Positions 8,953 through 17,480 of a stretch of 54,864 nt of DNA are shown here, piece after piece. Below the pieces are notes generated by a model that was not told the DNA's origin, searched no databases, and was given only the letters and a program-made list of their open reading frames with translations. The DNA comes from Salegentibacter flavus. GTDB lineage: Bacteria > Bacteroidota > Bacteroidia > Flavobacteriales > Flavobacteriaceae. The stretch spans positions 1 through 54,864 of the forward strand of contig NZ_FOVL01000023.1 of assembly GCF_900115145.1 (NCBI RefSeq), given 5' to 3'. Made by a program: the position numbers and the translations under genes. Position 1 is the stretch's first letter. Every line of letters begins with the position of its first letter.

Positions 8953-11079
8953 ATGAAAACATTATTATTTATTTTATTTGGAAGCCTTACATTTGCCACC
9001 GCCCAAAACAATAGTGAATTGAAACAGGAAATTTTGCCTCCCAAGGCTAAGAAAATAGCCGAGAAACTGGAATTTCATGGAGATGTAAGGATAGATGATT
9101 ATTACTGGATGAACAACAGGGAAAATCCTGATGTGATTGACTATCTGAAACGTGAAAATGAATATAACGAGAAGATGACGGCCCACACCAAAGAGTTTCA
9201 GGAGAAACTTTTTGAGGAGATGAAATCCAGAATTAAGGAAGATGATAAGTCGGTGCCATATAAGTTAAATGGCTATTGGTATTTAACTCGTTTTGAAAAA
9301 GGTTATGATTACCCGATTTATTCCCGAAAGAAAGAAAGCCTTGACGCTCCTGAAGAGGTGATGTTCAATGTAAATGAGATGGCCGAAGGTCATGATTATT
9401 ACAGTCTTGGAGGACTTAATGTGAGTGAGGATAATAAACTCGTCGCATTTGGAGTAGATACCGTTAGCCGAAGAAAATATACCATCCAGGTTAAAAATCT
9501 GGAAACCGGCGAAATCCTATCAGATAAAATAGATAATACCACCGGAGGCTCTACCTGGGCCAGCGACAATAAAACACTTTTTTATACCAAAAAAGACGAC
9601 CAGACACTTAGGTCTTTCAGAATCTATAAACACGTTTTAGGTACCGATGCTTCTGAAGATGAATTGGTTTATGAAGAGGAGGACGAAACCTTCAATACTT
9701 ATGTCTATAAGTCAAAATCCTGGGATTATATAATTATTGGTTCAGGCAGTACCTTAACTACGGAATATCGTGTTCTAAAAGCTGACGATCCTAATGGGGA
9801 TTTTCAAGTTATCCAGGATCGGGAACGGGGAATGGAATATAGTATCTCTCATTTCGGAGACCATTTTTATATCCTCACCAATAAAAATGATGCCACCAAT
9901 TTTAAATTGATGAAAACTCCGATAGATGCTACTTCCAGTGAAAACTGGACCGATGTAATCCCACACCGGGAAGATTTTCTTCTGGAAGACATCGACATCT
10001 TTAAGGAATATCTCGTGGTGAGTGAACGCAATAACGGGCTTAATAAAATAAGAATAATAAGATGGGATGGAGACAAGGAATATTATATTCCTTTTGATAA
10101 TGAAACCTACACGGCATATACGTCTATAAATCCATCGTTTGATACCGAGATATTAAGGTATACTTATAATTCGCTTACAACTCCAACATCGGTGATAGAT
10201 TTCAATATGAAAACCGGAGAAAAGACCGTTCTTAAAGAACAGGAGGTTTTAGGCGGAAAATTCGATAAAGACAATTATACTTCTGAAAGAATTTGGGCTA
10301 CGGCTGCTGATGGCACAAAAGTGCCGGTTTCTTTGGTATATAGGAAAGGCCTGGAGAAAAACGGTGAAAATCCTGTGCTTCAGTATGCTTATGGTTCTTA
10401 TGGTTCTACAATAGATCCTTACTTTTCTTCTGTTCGGTTAAGCTTACTTGACAGGGGTTTCATTTATGCTATCGCTCACATTAGAGGAGGAGAGTACCTT
10501 GGCCGTAACTGGTATGAGGAAGGAAAACTCTTTAGAAAAAAGAACACCTTTACCGATTTTATTGATGTTTCAAAATATTTAATCGAGGAGAATTACACTT
10601 CCAGTGATCATTTATATGCTATGGGTGGTTCTGCTGGCGGGTTATTGATGGGTGCTGTTGTGAATATGGCACCTGAACTTTATAACGGAGTGATCGCTGC
10701 AGTACCATTTGTTGATGTGGTAACCACGATGCTGGATGACAGTATCCCGCTTACTACCGGGGAATATGACGAATGGGGGAATCCCAATAATTTAGAATAT
10801 TACGAGTATATGAAATCTTACTCTCCCTATGATAATGTGAAGGCACAGGACTATCCAAATATGCTGGTTACCACCGGACTTCACGATTCTCAGGTACAAT
10901 ATTGGGAGCCGGCAAAATGGGTGGCTAAATTGCGGGATCTGAAAACAGATAATAATAAGTTGTTGTTCCATACCAATATGGAAGCAGGTCACGGGGGAGC
11001 TTCCGGAAGATTTGAAGCTCTGAAAGAAGTCGCAGAAGAGTATGCTTTTCTTTTGGATTTAGAAGGAATAACCGAATAA
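8953..11079 (+). CDS. S9 family peptidase (oligopeptidase B / prolyl oligopeptidase type)
   Basis: 708 residues. A signal peptide (about 1-17, LLFILFGSLTFATAQ) points to the periplasm. The N-terminal seven-bladed propeller (about 75-420) covers an alpha/beta-hydrolase domain. The catalytic residues are visible: Ser560 in GGSAGG, Asp645 in TGLHDSQVQYWEP and His680 in MEAGHGGASGR. YAYGSYG and AHIRGGEYLGRNWYEEGK are hallmarks of oligopeptidase B (protease II), which cuts short peptides after basic residues. Prolyl specificity is the alternative. It is followed by a CBS-like PLP enzyme gene with its own possible promoter box. Confidence 0.9.
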   Translation: MKTLLFILFGSLTFATAQNNSELKQEILPPKAKKIAEKLEFHGDVRIDDYYWMNNRENPDVIDYLKRENEYNEKMTAHTKEFQEKLFEEMKSRIKEDDKSVPYKLNGYWYLTRFEKGYDYPIYSRKKESLDAPEEVMFNVNEMAEGHDYYSLGGLNVSEDNKLVAFGVDTVSRRKYTIQVKNLETGEILSDKIDNTTGGSTWASDNKTLFYTKKDDQTLRSFRIYKHVLGTDASEDELVYEEEDETFNTYVYKSKSWDYIIIGSGSTLTTEYRVLKADDPNGDFQVIQDRERGMEYSISHFGDHFYILTNKNDATNFKLMKTPIDATSSENWTDVIPHREDFLLEDIDIFKEYLVVSERNNGLNKIRIIRWDGDKEYYIPFDNETYTAYTSINPSFDTEILRYTYNSLTTPTSVIDFNMKTGEKTVLKEQEVLGGKFDKDNYTSERIWATAADGTKVPVSLVYRKGLEKNGENPVLQYAYGSYGSTIDPYFSSVRLSLLDRGFIYAIAHIRGGEYLGRNWYEEGKLFRKKNTFTDFIDVSKYLIEENYTSSDHLYAMGGSAGGLLMGAVVNMAPELYNGVIAAVPFVDVVTTMLDDSIPLTTGEYDEWGNPNNLEYYEYMKSYSPYDNVKAQDYPNMLVTTGLHDSQVQYWEPAKWVAKLRDLKTDNNKLLFHTNMEAGHGGASGRFEALKEVAEEYAFLLDLEGITE

Positions 11080-11148
11080 TTAAAAAATTTGCCTTAACTT
11101 TGACCGGTTTGCAATCTGAACTTTTTCAATTTTGAAAAATCAGTAAAT

Positions 11149-11156
11149 TAATTTTG
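11149..11156 (+). promoter_or_regulatory. Possible -7 box for the CBS-like PLP enzyme gene
   Basis: TAATTTTG matches TAnnTTTG and lies 15 bases before the ATG at 11172. A TTTG at 11131-11134 is only 14 bases away, shorter than the usual 17-23, so the -33 assignment is unclear. Confidence 0.45.
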
Positions 11157-11171
11157 TAAAGAACTTCATTT

Positions 11172-12212
11172 ATGAAAGAAGAATTGCAAGTTTATGATAA
11201 CGTGTTACAATTAATAGGTAATACGCCCCTCATTCAACTTAAGAAAATCACACAAGGAATTAAAGGCGATATTTTCGCTAAAGTAGAAGGCTTTAATCCT
11301 GGACACTCCACCAAAGATCGCATCGCCTTATATATTATCGAGGAAGCCGAAAGAAAAGGCATTTTAAAACCGGGTGATACTATTATTGAAACCACTTCAG
11401 GGAATACCGGTTTTAGTATTGCAATGGTAAGCATCATTAAGGGATATGAATGTATTTTGGCAGTTAGCTCAAAATCTTCTAACGATAAGATCGATATGCT
11501 TAGAACCATGGGGGCTAAGGTTTATGTCTGTCCGGCTAACGTAGCTGCAGACGATCCGAGGTCTTATTACCAGGTCGCTCACAGACTTCACCAGGAGATT
11601 AAAGATTCGGTTTATATCAATCAGTACTTCAATGAACTGAATATGGATGCTCACTTTAGCAGTACCGGCCCTGAGATATGGAAACAAACAGAAGGAAAAA
11701 TTACTCATCTTATAGCCTGCAGCGGTACAGGAGGTACAATTTCCGGAACCGCGCGTTATCTGAAGGAACAAAACCCCGAGGTTAAGGTAATTGGAATTGA
11801 TGCCTATGGATCAGTGCTTAAAAAGTACCACGAAACCAGAGAATTTGATGCTGAGGAGATCTATCCTTACCGCATTGAAGGACTAGGGAAAAACCTTATT
11901 CCAACTGCTACAGACTTCGATGCTATCGATAAATTTGTTAAGGTTACCGATGAGGAAAGTGCCCACACTGCACGGGAACTTGCAAAAACCGAAGGCTTAT
12001 TTGTTGGCTATACCAGCGGTGCTGCAATGCAGGGACTAAAACAACTTGCCCATGAAGGTGAATTTGATGAGAACAGTAAAGTAGTGCTTATCTTTCCTGA
12101 TCACGGTTCAAGGTATATGAGCAAGATCTACAACGATAAGTGGATGAACGAGCAAGGCTTTTTTGATACGCAAAATGAAGCTGCTGCTCAGGAAATTGAA
12201 TTCATAAAGTAA
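11172..12212 (+). CDS. PLP-dependent cysteine synthase / cystathionine beta-synthase-like enzyme
   Basis: 346 residues, fold type II PLP enzyme. IGNTPLIQL opens the domain, Lys48 in [12 protein letters not shown] is the Schiff-base lysine, [13 protein letters not shown] binds the substrate carboxylate, and [15 protein letters not shown] binds the PLP phosphate. The C-terminal end ([20 protein letters not shown]) is closer to cystathionine beta-synthase than to CysK; no CBS or heme domain is present. Possible reactions are cysteine synthesis, cystathionine formation, or sulfite-dependent cysteate formation. The next gene is an alpha-oxoamine synthase, which makes the last option worth considering. 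A terminator and a separate promoter lie between the two, so they are neighbours rather than one strict transcript. Confidence 0.85.
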   Translation: MKEELQVYDNVLQLIGNTPLIQLKKITQGIKGDIFAKVEGFNPGHSTKDRIALYIIEEAERKGILKPGDTIIETTSGNTGFSIAMVSIIKGYECILAVSSKSSNDKIDMLRTMGAKVYVCPANVAADDPRSYYQVAHRLHQEIKDSVYINQYFNELNMDAHFSSTGPEIWKQTEGKITHLIACSGTGGTISGTARYLKEQNPEVKVIGIDAYGSVLKKYHETREFDAEEIYPYRIEGLGKNLIPTATDFDAIDKFVKVTDEESAHTARELAKTEGLFVGYTSGAAMQGLKQLAHEGEFDENSKVVLIFPDHGSRYMSKIYNDKWMNEQGFFDTQNEAAAQEIEFIK

Positions 12213-12240
12213 TATTTTGATTACATACAGCACAAATATC

Positions 12241-12267
12241 AAGGCATCCCGGAGCACGGGATGCCTT
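12241..12267 (+). terminator. Hairpin terminator after the CBS-like gene
   Basis: AAGGCATCCCG (12241-12251), loop GAGCA, CGGGATGCCTT (12257-12267), then TGTTTTTA. Eleven base pairs followed by a T-rich stretch. Confidence 0.88.
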
Positions 12268-12300
12268 TGTTTTTATGTTAAATAAGGTCCAAAAAATAAC

Positions 12301-12333
12301 TTTGTACAGTTGATTCTATTTTAAGTATTTTTG
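12301..12333 (+). promoter_or_regulatory. Bacteroidota-type promoter of the alpha-oxoamine synthase gene
   Basis: TTTG at 12301-12304, a 21-base spacer, then TATTTTTG at 12326-12333. This fits TTTG / TAnnTTTG. The ATG at 12355 lies 21 bases downstream; a longer open frame starting at TTG 12331 would begin inside the -7 box, so it is rejected as the start. Confidence 0.75.
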
Positions 12334-12354
12334 CGGCTAGTTAAAAAAACATCA

Positions 12355-13617
12355 ATGAAAGACTTATTTGATAAAATTTATAAAGATAAAGGACCATTAG
12401 GAAAATGGGCAGAGCAGGCTGAAGGCTATTTTGTTTTCCCAAAGTTGGAAGGCCCAATTTCCAATAGAATGAAGTTTAGAGGAAAAGATGTTATTACCTG
12501 GAGTATAAACGATTATTTAGGGCTATCTAATCACCCTGAAGTTCGAAAGGTTGATGCTGAGGCTGCCGCCGAATATGGTTCTGCATATCCTATGGGTGCC
12601 AGAATGATGAGTGGGCATACCAGCCTGCACGAGCGCCTGGAGGATGAGCTAGCTTCCTTTGTCCATAAACAGTCTGCCTATCTTCTTAATTTTGGTTATC
12701 AGGGAATGGTTTCTACCATCGATGCCCTTGTTTCTAAATCAGATGTTATTGTATACGATGTAGATGCACACGCCTGCATTATAGATGGGGTAAGACTGCA
12801 TCTTGGGCAGCGATTTACCTACAAGCATAACGATATGGAAAGTATCGAAAAGAACCTTCAACGCGCCACCAAAATAGCTGAGCAAACCGGAGGAGGAATT
12901 TTGCTTATTTCAGAAGGTGTTTTTGGAATGCGTGGGGAGCAAGGAAGGCTTAAGGAATTAGTTGAACTGAAGAAAAAATATAATTTCAGATTATTTGTAG
13001 ATGATGCTCACGGTTTTGGAACCTTGGGGAAAACCGGTGCAGGAGCTGGTGAAGAGCAAGGCGTACAAGATGAAATAGATGTTTATTTTGCTACTTTCGC
13101 CAAAGCTATGGCCAGTACAGGTGCATTTATTGCTGCCGATAAAGAAATAATAGATTATTTAAAATATAACCTGCGTTCGCAGATGTTCGCCAAATCTCTA
13201 CAAATGCAACTCGTGGTTGGAGCATTGAAACGTTTGGATATGCTGCGCACTATGCCCGAACTTAAAGAAAAGCTTTGGGAAAATGTAAATGCCCTTCAAA
13301 ATGGCCTAAAAGACCGCGGTTTTGATATTGGAACAACTCAAAGTTGTGTTACTCCAGTATATCTTGAAGGAAGTATTCCTGAGGCAATGGCCCTGGTTAA
13401 AGATCTTAGGGAAAATCATGGGGTGTTCTGCTCAATTGTAGTGTATCCGGTAATTCCTAAAGGAATGATTCTTTTAAGAATGATTCCTACAGCAAGTCAT
13501 ACTCTTCAGGATATTGAAGAGACTTTAGTAGCCTTTACTGCGATAAGGGAGCGGCTTGAAAATGGCACTTACAAAAGATTATCTGCTTCAGTTGAGGCTG
13601 CTATGGCCAGAAAATAA
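12355..13617 (+). CDS. Alpha-oxoamine synthase: candidate cysteate or serine fatty-acyltransferase
   Basis: Start chosen at ATG 12355 (MKDLFDKIYKDKG, 420 residues) because the promoter -7 box overlaps the upstream TTG. It is a fold type I PLP enzyme that joins an amino acid to an acyl thioester with loss of CO2. Visible are NDYLGLSNHPEV, SGHTSLHERLEDELA, the PLP Asp in LFVDDAHGFGTLG and Lys250 in ATFAKAMASTGAF. The family includes 2-amino-3-ketobutyrate ligase (kbl), BioF, serine palmitoyltransferase and the flavobacterial cysteate fatty-acyltransferase of capnine (sulfonolipid) synthesis. No tdh or bio genes are nearby. The preceding CBS-like gene fits a cysteate-based lipid route, but this is inference. 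Confidence 0.75.
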   Translation: MKDLFDKIYKDKGPLGKWAEQAEGYFVFPKLEGPISNRMKFRGKDVITWSINDYLGLSNHPEVRKVDAEAAAEYGSAYPMGARMMSGHTSLHERLEDELASFVHKQSAYLLNFGYQGMVSTIDALVSKSDVIVYDVDAHACIIDGVRLHLGQRFTYKHNDMESIEKNLQRATKIAEQTGGGILLISEGVFGMRGEQGRLKELVELKKKYNFRLFVDDAHGFGTLGKTGAGAGEEQGVQDEIDVYFATFAKAMASTGAFIAADKEIIDYLKYNLRSQMFAKSLQMQLVVGALKRLDMLRTMPELKEKLWENVNALQNGLKDRGFDIGTTQSCVTPVYLEGSIPEAMALVKDLRENHGVFCSIVVYPVIPKGMILLRMIPTASHTLQDIEETLVAFTAIRERLENGTYKRLSASVEAAMARK

Positions 13618-13640
13618 AAAGAGTTTAAATATTTCAACAA

Positions 13641-13670
13641 AAAAGGTGGCTGATCTCAGCCACCTTTTTT
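13641..13670. terminator. Bidirectional terminator between convergent genes
   Basis: AAAAGGTGGCTGA pairs with TCAGCCACCTTTT around a TC centre (13641-13668), with T-rich sequence to the right and A-rich sequence to the left. It serves the oxoamine synthase gene (ends 13617) and the minus-strand gene ending at 13696. Confidence 0.9.
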
Positions 13671-13695
13671 GTTTATTCCCGGTGATTTTTCTCAT

Positions 13696-14649
13696 CTAAT
13701 TTTCTTCATTGCTTTCGTCTTTTTCAATGAATTCGCCTTCTTCATACCGCCATCTGCTTTCTCCATCTTCTTCGATATATTCCTCATCTTTATGCATATC
13801 AATTCTATAAGATATTCCTGCTGCTACCTGCCAGCGGGAAGGGGTATCTTTAACATTGATTAGTCCCGATATATCCAGCTGAAAATCTTTTCCGATGAGA
13901 TAGGCAGCGCCGCCTCTAAACAAGTCATCGGCGTAGATATCACTTACCAACCCTTGGTATTCGCCAAACACTGCAAATTTTGGAGTAATCGCGTGAGTTA
14001 GGGTGGCCATGCCCGCATAAGTAGGATATTCTTCAGTGAATTTGTCGGCAATTATATTAATTACTAAAACCCAACGGCCCCAATTATTTTGGGTAATAAT
14101 AGCCGCCTTGGGGCTTATAAAAGACTCTCCCTCGAACATATAAGGATTATCCCACCAAGAGAAATTTGCGCCAGCATAAACTGAAATAGCAGGAACTAAT
14201 GTTTTCCATCTAAAACCCTGGTTTGCCTTCCAGCTGTATAAGTTGGGCTTATCTTCTTCTAAGCTTCGGTATGGATCAAAAAGCAGGAATTTGGCACCAA
14301 TTGTATTTTGTTTGAAATTAGCTCGCTCAAATTCTTCTTCTACTGCTCCCCTGGAGAGTAAGGTTTTTTCCTGCTGAAAAGCCCCGAAAAAGTTCAACTC
14401 CAGGATCTCGGTTAGAAATCCGAATCTAAGCCCGTAACTTGCACCCAGGATATCGGTATCTGTATAAAAAAGAGAATGATTATCGTTACCCATAAACCCA
14501 CCAGCTTCCAATTGAAGGACATTTTTGCCTACAGCAAAGGCCCCTTGAGATTCCCCAGGCCTGTTGGAATTGATGGTCTCGGTATATTGGGCCCTGGTTT
14601 GAAAAATTACAGATAAGATAAAAAGAAAAGAGACCGTTGTTTTTAGCAT
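13696..14649 (-). CDS. Outer-membrane transporter-like protein (PF13557-like)
   Basis: 317 residues with a signal peptide (about 1-20, ending QTRAQ). The rest alternates short amphipathic strands and turns, as in a small outer-membrane barrel; the opening INSNRPGESQGAFAVGKNVLQLEAG resembles the phenol-degradation meta-pathway / transporter family found across Bacteroidota. The C-terminal 40 residues are strongly acidic (about 20 Asp/Glu) with no barrel character, and a barrel normally ends in an aromatic residue, which suggests an added tail. Substrate unknown. Confidence 0.7.
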   Translation of the reverse strand: MLKTTVSFLFILSVIFQTRAQYTETINSNRPGESQGAFAVGKNVLQLEAGGFMGNDNHSLFYTDTDILGASYGLRFGFLTEILELNFFGAFQQEKTLLSRGAVEEEFERANFKQNTIGAKFLLFDPYRSLEEDKPNLYSWKANQGFRWKTLVPAISVYAGANFSWWDNPYMFEGESFISPKAAIITQNNWGRWVLVINIIADKFTEEYPTYAGMATLTHAITPKFAVFGEYQGLVSDIYADDLFRGGAAYLIGKDFQLDISGLINVKDTPSRWQVAAGISYRIDMHKDEEYIEEDGESRWRYEEGEFIEKDESNEEN

Positions 14650-14669
14650 AGCAATTGTCTTTATTAAAT

Positions 14670-14677
14670 CAAATATA
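14670..14677 (-). promoter_or_regulatory. Possible -7 box of the transporter-like gene
   Basis: On the minus strand it reads TATATTTG, matching TAnnTTTG, 20 bases before the start codon at 14649. The -33 element is not clear. Confidence 0.5.
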
Positions 14678-14733
14678 GGAGAATTTATTATTAATTTAGG
14701 ATTGAAAACCTCGCGTTTGTTACGCCTAATTTT

Positions 14734-14741
14734 TATTTTTG
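14734..14741 (+). promoter_or_regulatory. Possible -7 box of the DUF4834-YfhO-glycan operon
   Basis: TATTTTTG ends 14 bases before the ATG at 14756. A TTTG at 14716-14719 gives only a 14-base spacer, so the -33 element is uncertain. Confidence 0.5.
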
Positions 14742-14755
14742 CAAAAAGTAATTAA

Positions 14756-15031
14756 ATGTTTGAAGCTTCTTTTACAGGTGTTCTGAAAACGATATTAATA
14801 ATCCTGTTAGTATACTTCGGGTTTAAATTATTAATTCGTTGGTTTGGTCCATTGATCCTTAAATACTTTATGCGGAAGGTGGGCAAACAATTTGAGCAGC
14901 AATTCAATCAGCAGCAACCTTATAATTCTCAGAAAAAAGAGCCCAAGGTTAGTGTAGATAAAAAATCTAAGGAAAAGCCCAGATCCAACAAAAAAGTAGG
15001 AGAATACATCGATTACGAAGAAATTGATTAA
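14756..15031 (+). CDS. DUF4834-like small membrane protein
   Basis: 91 residues: one N-terminal membrane helix (about 9-33, VLKTILIILLVYFGFKLLIRW), a basic linker rich in Gln and Lys, and a conserved-looking acidic end VGEYIDYEEID. This plan fits the DUF4834 family of Bacteroidota; the assignment is from memory of the family. It is the first gene of a run with YfhO, a glycosyltransferase and a flippase, 26 bases ahead of the YfhO gene. A role as a small partner of envelope glycan assembly is only suggested by position. Confidence 0.7.
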   Translation: MFEASFTGVLKTILIILLVYFGFKLLIRWFGPLILKYFMRKVGKQFEQQFNQQQPYNSQKKEPKVSVDKKSKEKPRSNKKVGEYIDYEEID

Positions 15032-15057
15032 TTTCGAGCCTACTAAATTATTTTTTG

Positions 15058-17475
15058 ATGGCTCAGTACAAGCGGTATCTTCCTCATATTCTTGTTTTAT
15101 TTAGTTTCATTGTAATTTCCCTGTTATATTTCAGCCCTGTTCTTCAGGGTAAAATGATCTTTCAGAGCGATATCGTACAATATACGGGGATGGCCAAAGA
15201 GCAGAATGACTTCAGAGCTCAAACGGGCGAAGAACCCTATTGGACCAATGCCGCTTTTGGCGGAATGCCTACTTATCAACTGGGAGCTAATTACCCTCAT
15301 AATTATGTGAAAAAGCTGGACTCTGTGCTGCGCTTTCTCCCGAGACCGGCAGATTACCTTTTCCTATATTTTCTGGGTTTTTACATCCTCTTACTTTGCT
15401 TGAAACTCGATTTTAGGCTTGCTTTCCTGGGAGCTCTTGCCTTTGGATTTTCAACGTATCTTATTATAATACTCGGCGTGGGGCATAATGCCAAGGCTCA
15501 CGCTATTGCCTATATGCCAATGGTGCTGGGCGGAATAATCTTAACCTTCAGGCAAAAATTCTGGCTTGGAGGAATTTTACTGGCCATCTCTATGGCGCTT
15601 GAAATTGGTGCAAACCATTTCCAGATGACTTATTATTTGTTGCTACTCGTTATCGTACTCGGCATTGCTTACCTGGTTGATGCTTATAGAAAAGGCTTGG
15701 TTCCGCAGTATTTTAAGGCACTTGGAGTTATGGTTATCGCTGTAATTCTGGCCATAGGAGCCAATGCAACTAATCTACTGGCAACGCAGGAATACACCCA
15801 GTTTAGCACGAGAGGGGATACTGGCCTCACTATTGAACCCAATGGATCTGAGAAAGGTGGTAGTGGCCTTGATTATAACTATATAACTGAATACAGTTAC
15901 GGCATTGTTGAAACTTTCAACTTGTTTATCCCAAGGTTTATGGGAGGCTCCAATGCTGAAAAACTTGATGAAGATTCAAACATTTACCAGGCAATAATGG
16001 AACTTGGAGCCTCCCCGGCCCAGGCTGCCGATTTTGTTAAAAACGCGCCCACATACTGGGGCGATCAACCCTTTGTAGGAGCCCCGGCATACATTGGAGC
16101 TACAGTTTTATTCTTTTTCGTTTTTGCTCTCTTTTTAATAAGAGGCCGACTAAAATGGTGGATAGTAGGCGGAAGTATTCTGGCCTTGTTGTTATCCTGG
16201 GGTAAGAACTTCGGATTTTTAACCGAATTTTTCATCGATTATGTGCCACTCTACAATAAATTCAGGGCAGTATCATCAATTCAGGTTATCATTGAATTAT
16301 GTGTCCCTGTTTTAGCGGTAGTAGGACTTTCACGCTTATTCTCTAAAGAAACTTCAGCAGATAAAAAAGAATTTGCACTTAAATGGGCAGGGATAATAAC
16401 CGGAGGTTTGGCCCTGGTTTTTCTCCTGTTTAAATCGGTGCTTTTTGATTTTAGCGGTGGTTCTGATGCTGCATTAAGACAACAACTCGGGATGGATTTT
16501 GTGCGGGCACTAAAAGAAGACCGGAAAGCTATTTTTACTGCCGATGCTCTCCGAAGCCTTATCCTGGTTGGATTGTGTGTTTCCCTTATTTGGTTTTATC
16601 TTAAAGGAAAACTACGGGAAAATCTGCTTGTTGGGGCCTTTGCAATCTTAATTTTATTCGATCTGGTTGGCGTAGACCGTCGCTATGTAAATAATGATGA
16701 CTTTGTGAATGCCAGGCAAATGGAACAGCCATTTCAGCCAACCCAGGCCGATGAACAAATCCTTCAAGATGAATCGCATTACAGGGTGTTTGATGTGAGC
16801 GGCAGTCCATTTAACACCGGAAGAACTTCTTATTTCCATAACAGTATTGGTGGCTACCACGCGGCCAAACCGGGACGTATGCAGGATCTTTTTGACTTCT
16901 ATATTTCCCAGAACAATATGGATATTTTGAATATGCTGAATGTGAAATATTTCATAGTTCCTTCTGAAGATGGAACCCCACAGACTCAGCAAAATCCAGG
17001 GGCTTATGGGAATGCATGGCTGGTGAATGAACTTGAATATGTTGTTAATGCTGATAAGGAAATTCTGGAATTGGAAAAAACAGACCTTCAAAATACTGCA
17101 ATTACAGACGAAAAATTCAGGGATATAGTTTCCGGTAAAACCGAATGGAATGCCAACGGGGAAATAAGTTTGATTAGCGCGTCGCCTAATGAAATGATTT
17201 ATGAATTCGAATCGGATAGCGAACAGCTGGCGATTTTTTCAGAGATGTATTATAAACCGGGTTGGCAGGCTTATATAGATGGTGAAACAGTAGAACACTT
17301 TAGGGTAAACTATGTTTTGCGGGCTTTGGAAATTCCAGCCGGAGAGCACGAAATTACATTTAGGTTTGAACCTGAAGTCGTAAATACAGGAAGTAGTATT
17401 GCTCTTGCGAGTTCTATAGTTCTTGTTTTGGCAATTCTGGGAGGTATATTTTACGGGATTCGCCGTAAGGAATAA
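15058..17475 (+). CDS. YfhO-family polytopic membrane protein (putative lipid-linked-sugar glycosyltransferase)
   Basis: Start at ATG 15058; a TTG just before it would add one residue. 805 residues with about a dozen membrane helices in the first two thirds and a C-terminal soluble beta domain (about 545-770) followed by a last helix. Early motifs GKMIFQSDIVQYTGMAKEQ and TNAAFGGMPTYQL carry the acidic residues expected in the first outer loop of GT-C-fold enzymes. In Firmicutes, YfhO relatives add sugars to teichoic acids from lipid-linked donors; here the target is unknown. The next genes, a glycosyltransferase 5 bases downstream and a flippase, suggest a common glycan. Confidence 0.8.
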   Translation: MAQYKRYLPHILVLFSFIVISLLYFSPVLQGKMIFQSDIVQYTGMAKEQNDFRAQTGEEPYWTNAAFGGMPTYQLGANYPHNYVKKLDSVLRFLPRPADYLFLYFLGFYILLLCLKLDFRLAFLGALAFGFSTYLIIILGVGHNAKAHAIAYMPMVLGGIILTFRQKFWLGGILLAISMALEIGANHFQMTYYLLLLVIVLGIAYLVDAYRKGLVPQYFKALGVMVIAVILAIGANATNLLATQEYTQFSTRGDTGLTIEPNGSEKGGSGLDYNYITEYSYGIVETFNLFIPRFMGGSNAEKLDEDSNIYQAIMELGASPAQAADFVKNAPTYWGDQPFVGAPAYIGATVLFFFVFALFLIRGRLKWWIVGGSILALLLSWGKNFGFLTEFFIDYVPLYNKFRAVSSIQVIIELCVPVLAVVGLSRLFSKETSADKKEFALKWAGIITGGLALVFLLFKSVLFDFSGGSDAALRQQLGMDFVRALKEDRKAIFTADALRSLILVGLCVSLIWFYLKGKLRENLLVGAFAILILFDLVGVDRRYVNNDDFVNARQMEQPFQPTQADEQILQDESHYRVFDVSGSPFNTGRTSYFHNSIGGYHAAKPGRMQDLFDFYISQNNMDILNMLNVKYFIVPSEDGTPQTQQNPGAYGNAWLVNELEYVVNADKEILELEKTDLQNTAITDEKFRDIVSGKTEWNANGEISLISASPNEMIYEFESDSEQLAIFSEMYYKPGWQAYIDGETVEHFRVNYVLRALEIPAGEHEITFRFEPEVVNTGSSIALASSIVLVLAILGGIFYGIRRKE

Positions 17476-17480
17476 CAGAT

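Noticed and set aside
12331-12354. Upstream TTG start for the oxoamine synthase
   Set aside because: The TTG lies inside a well-placed -7 box (12326-12333), so it would precede the transcript start.
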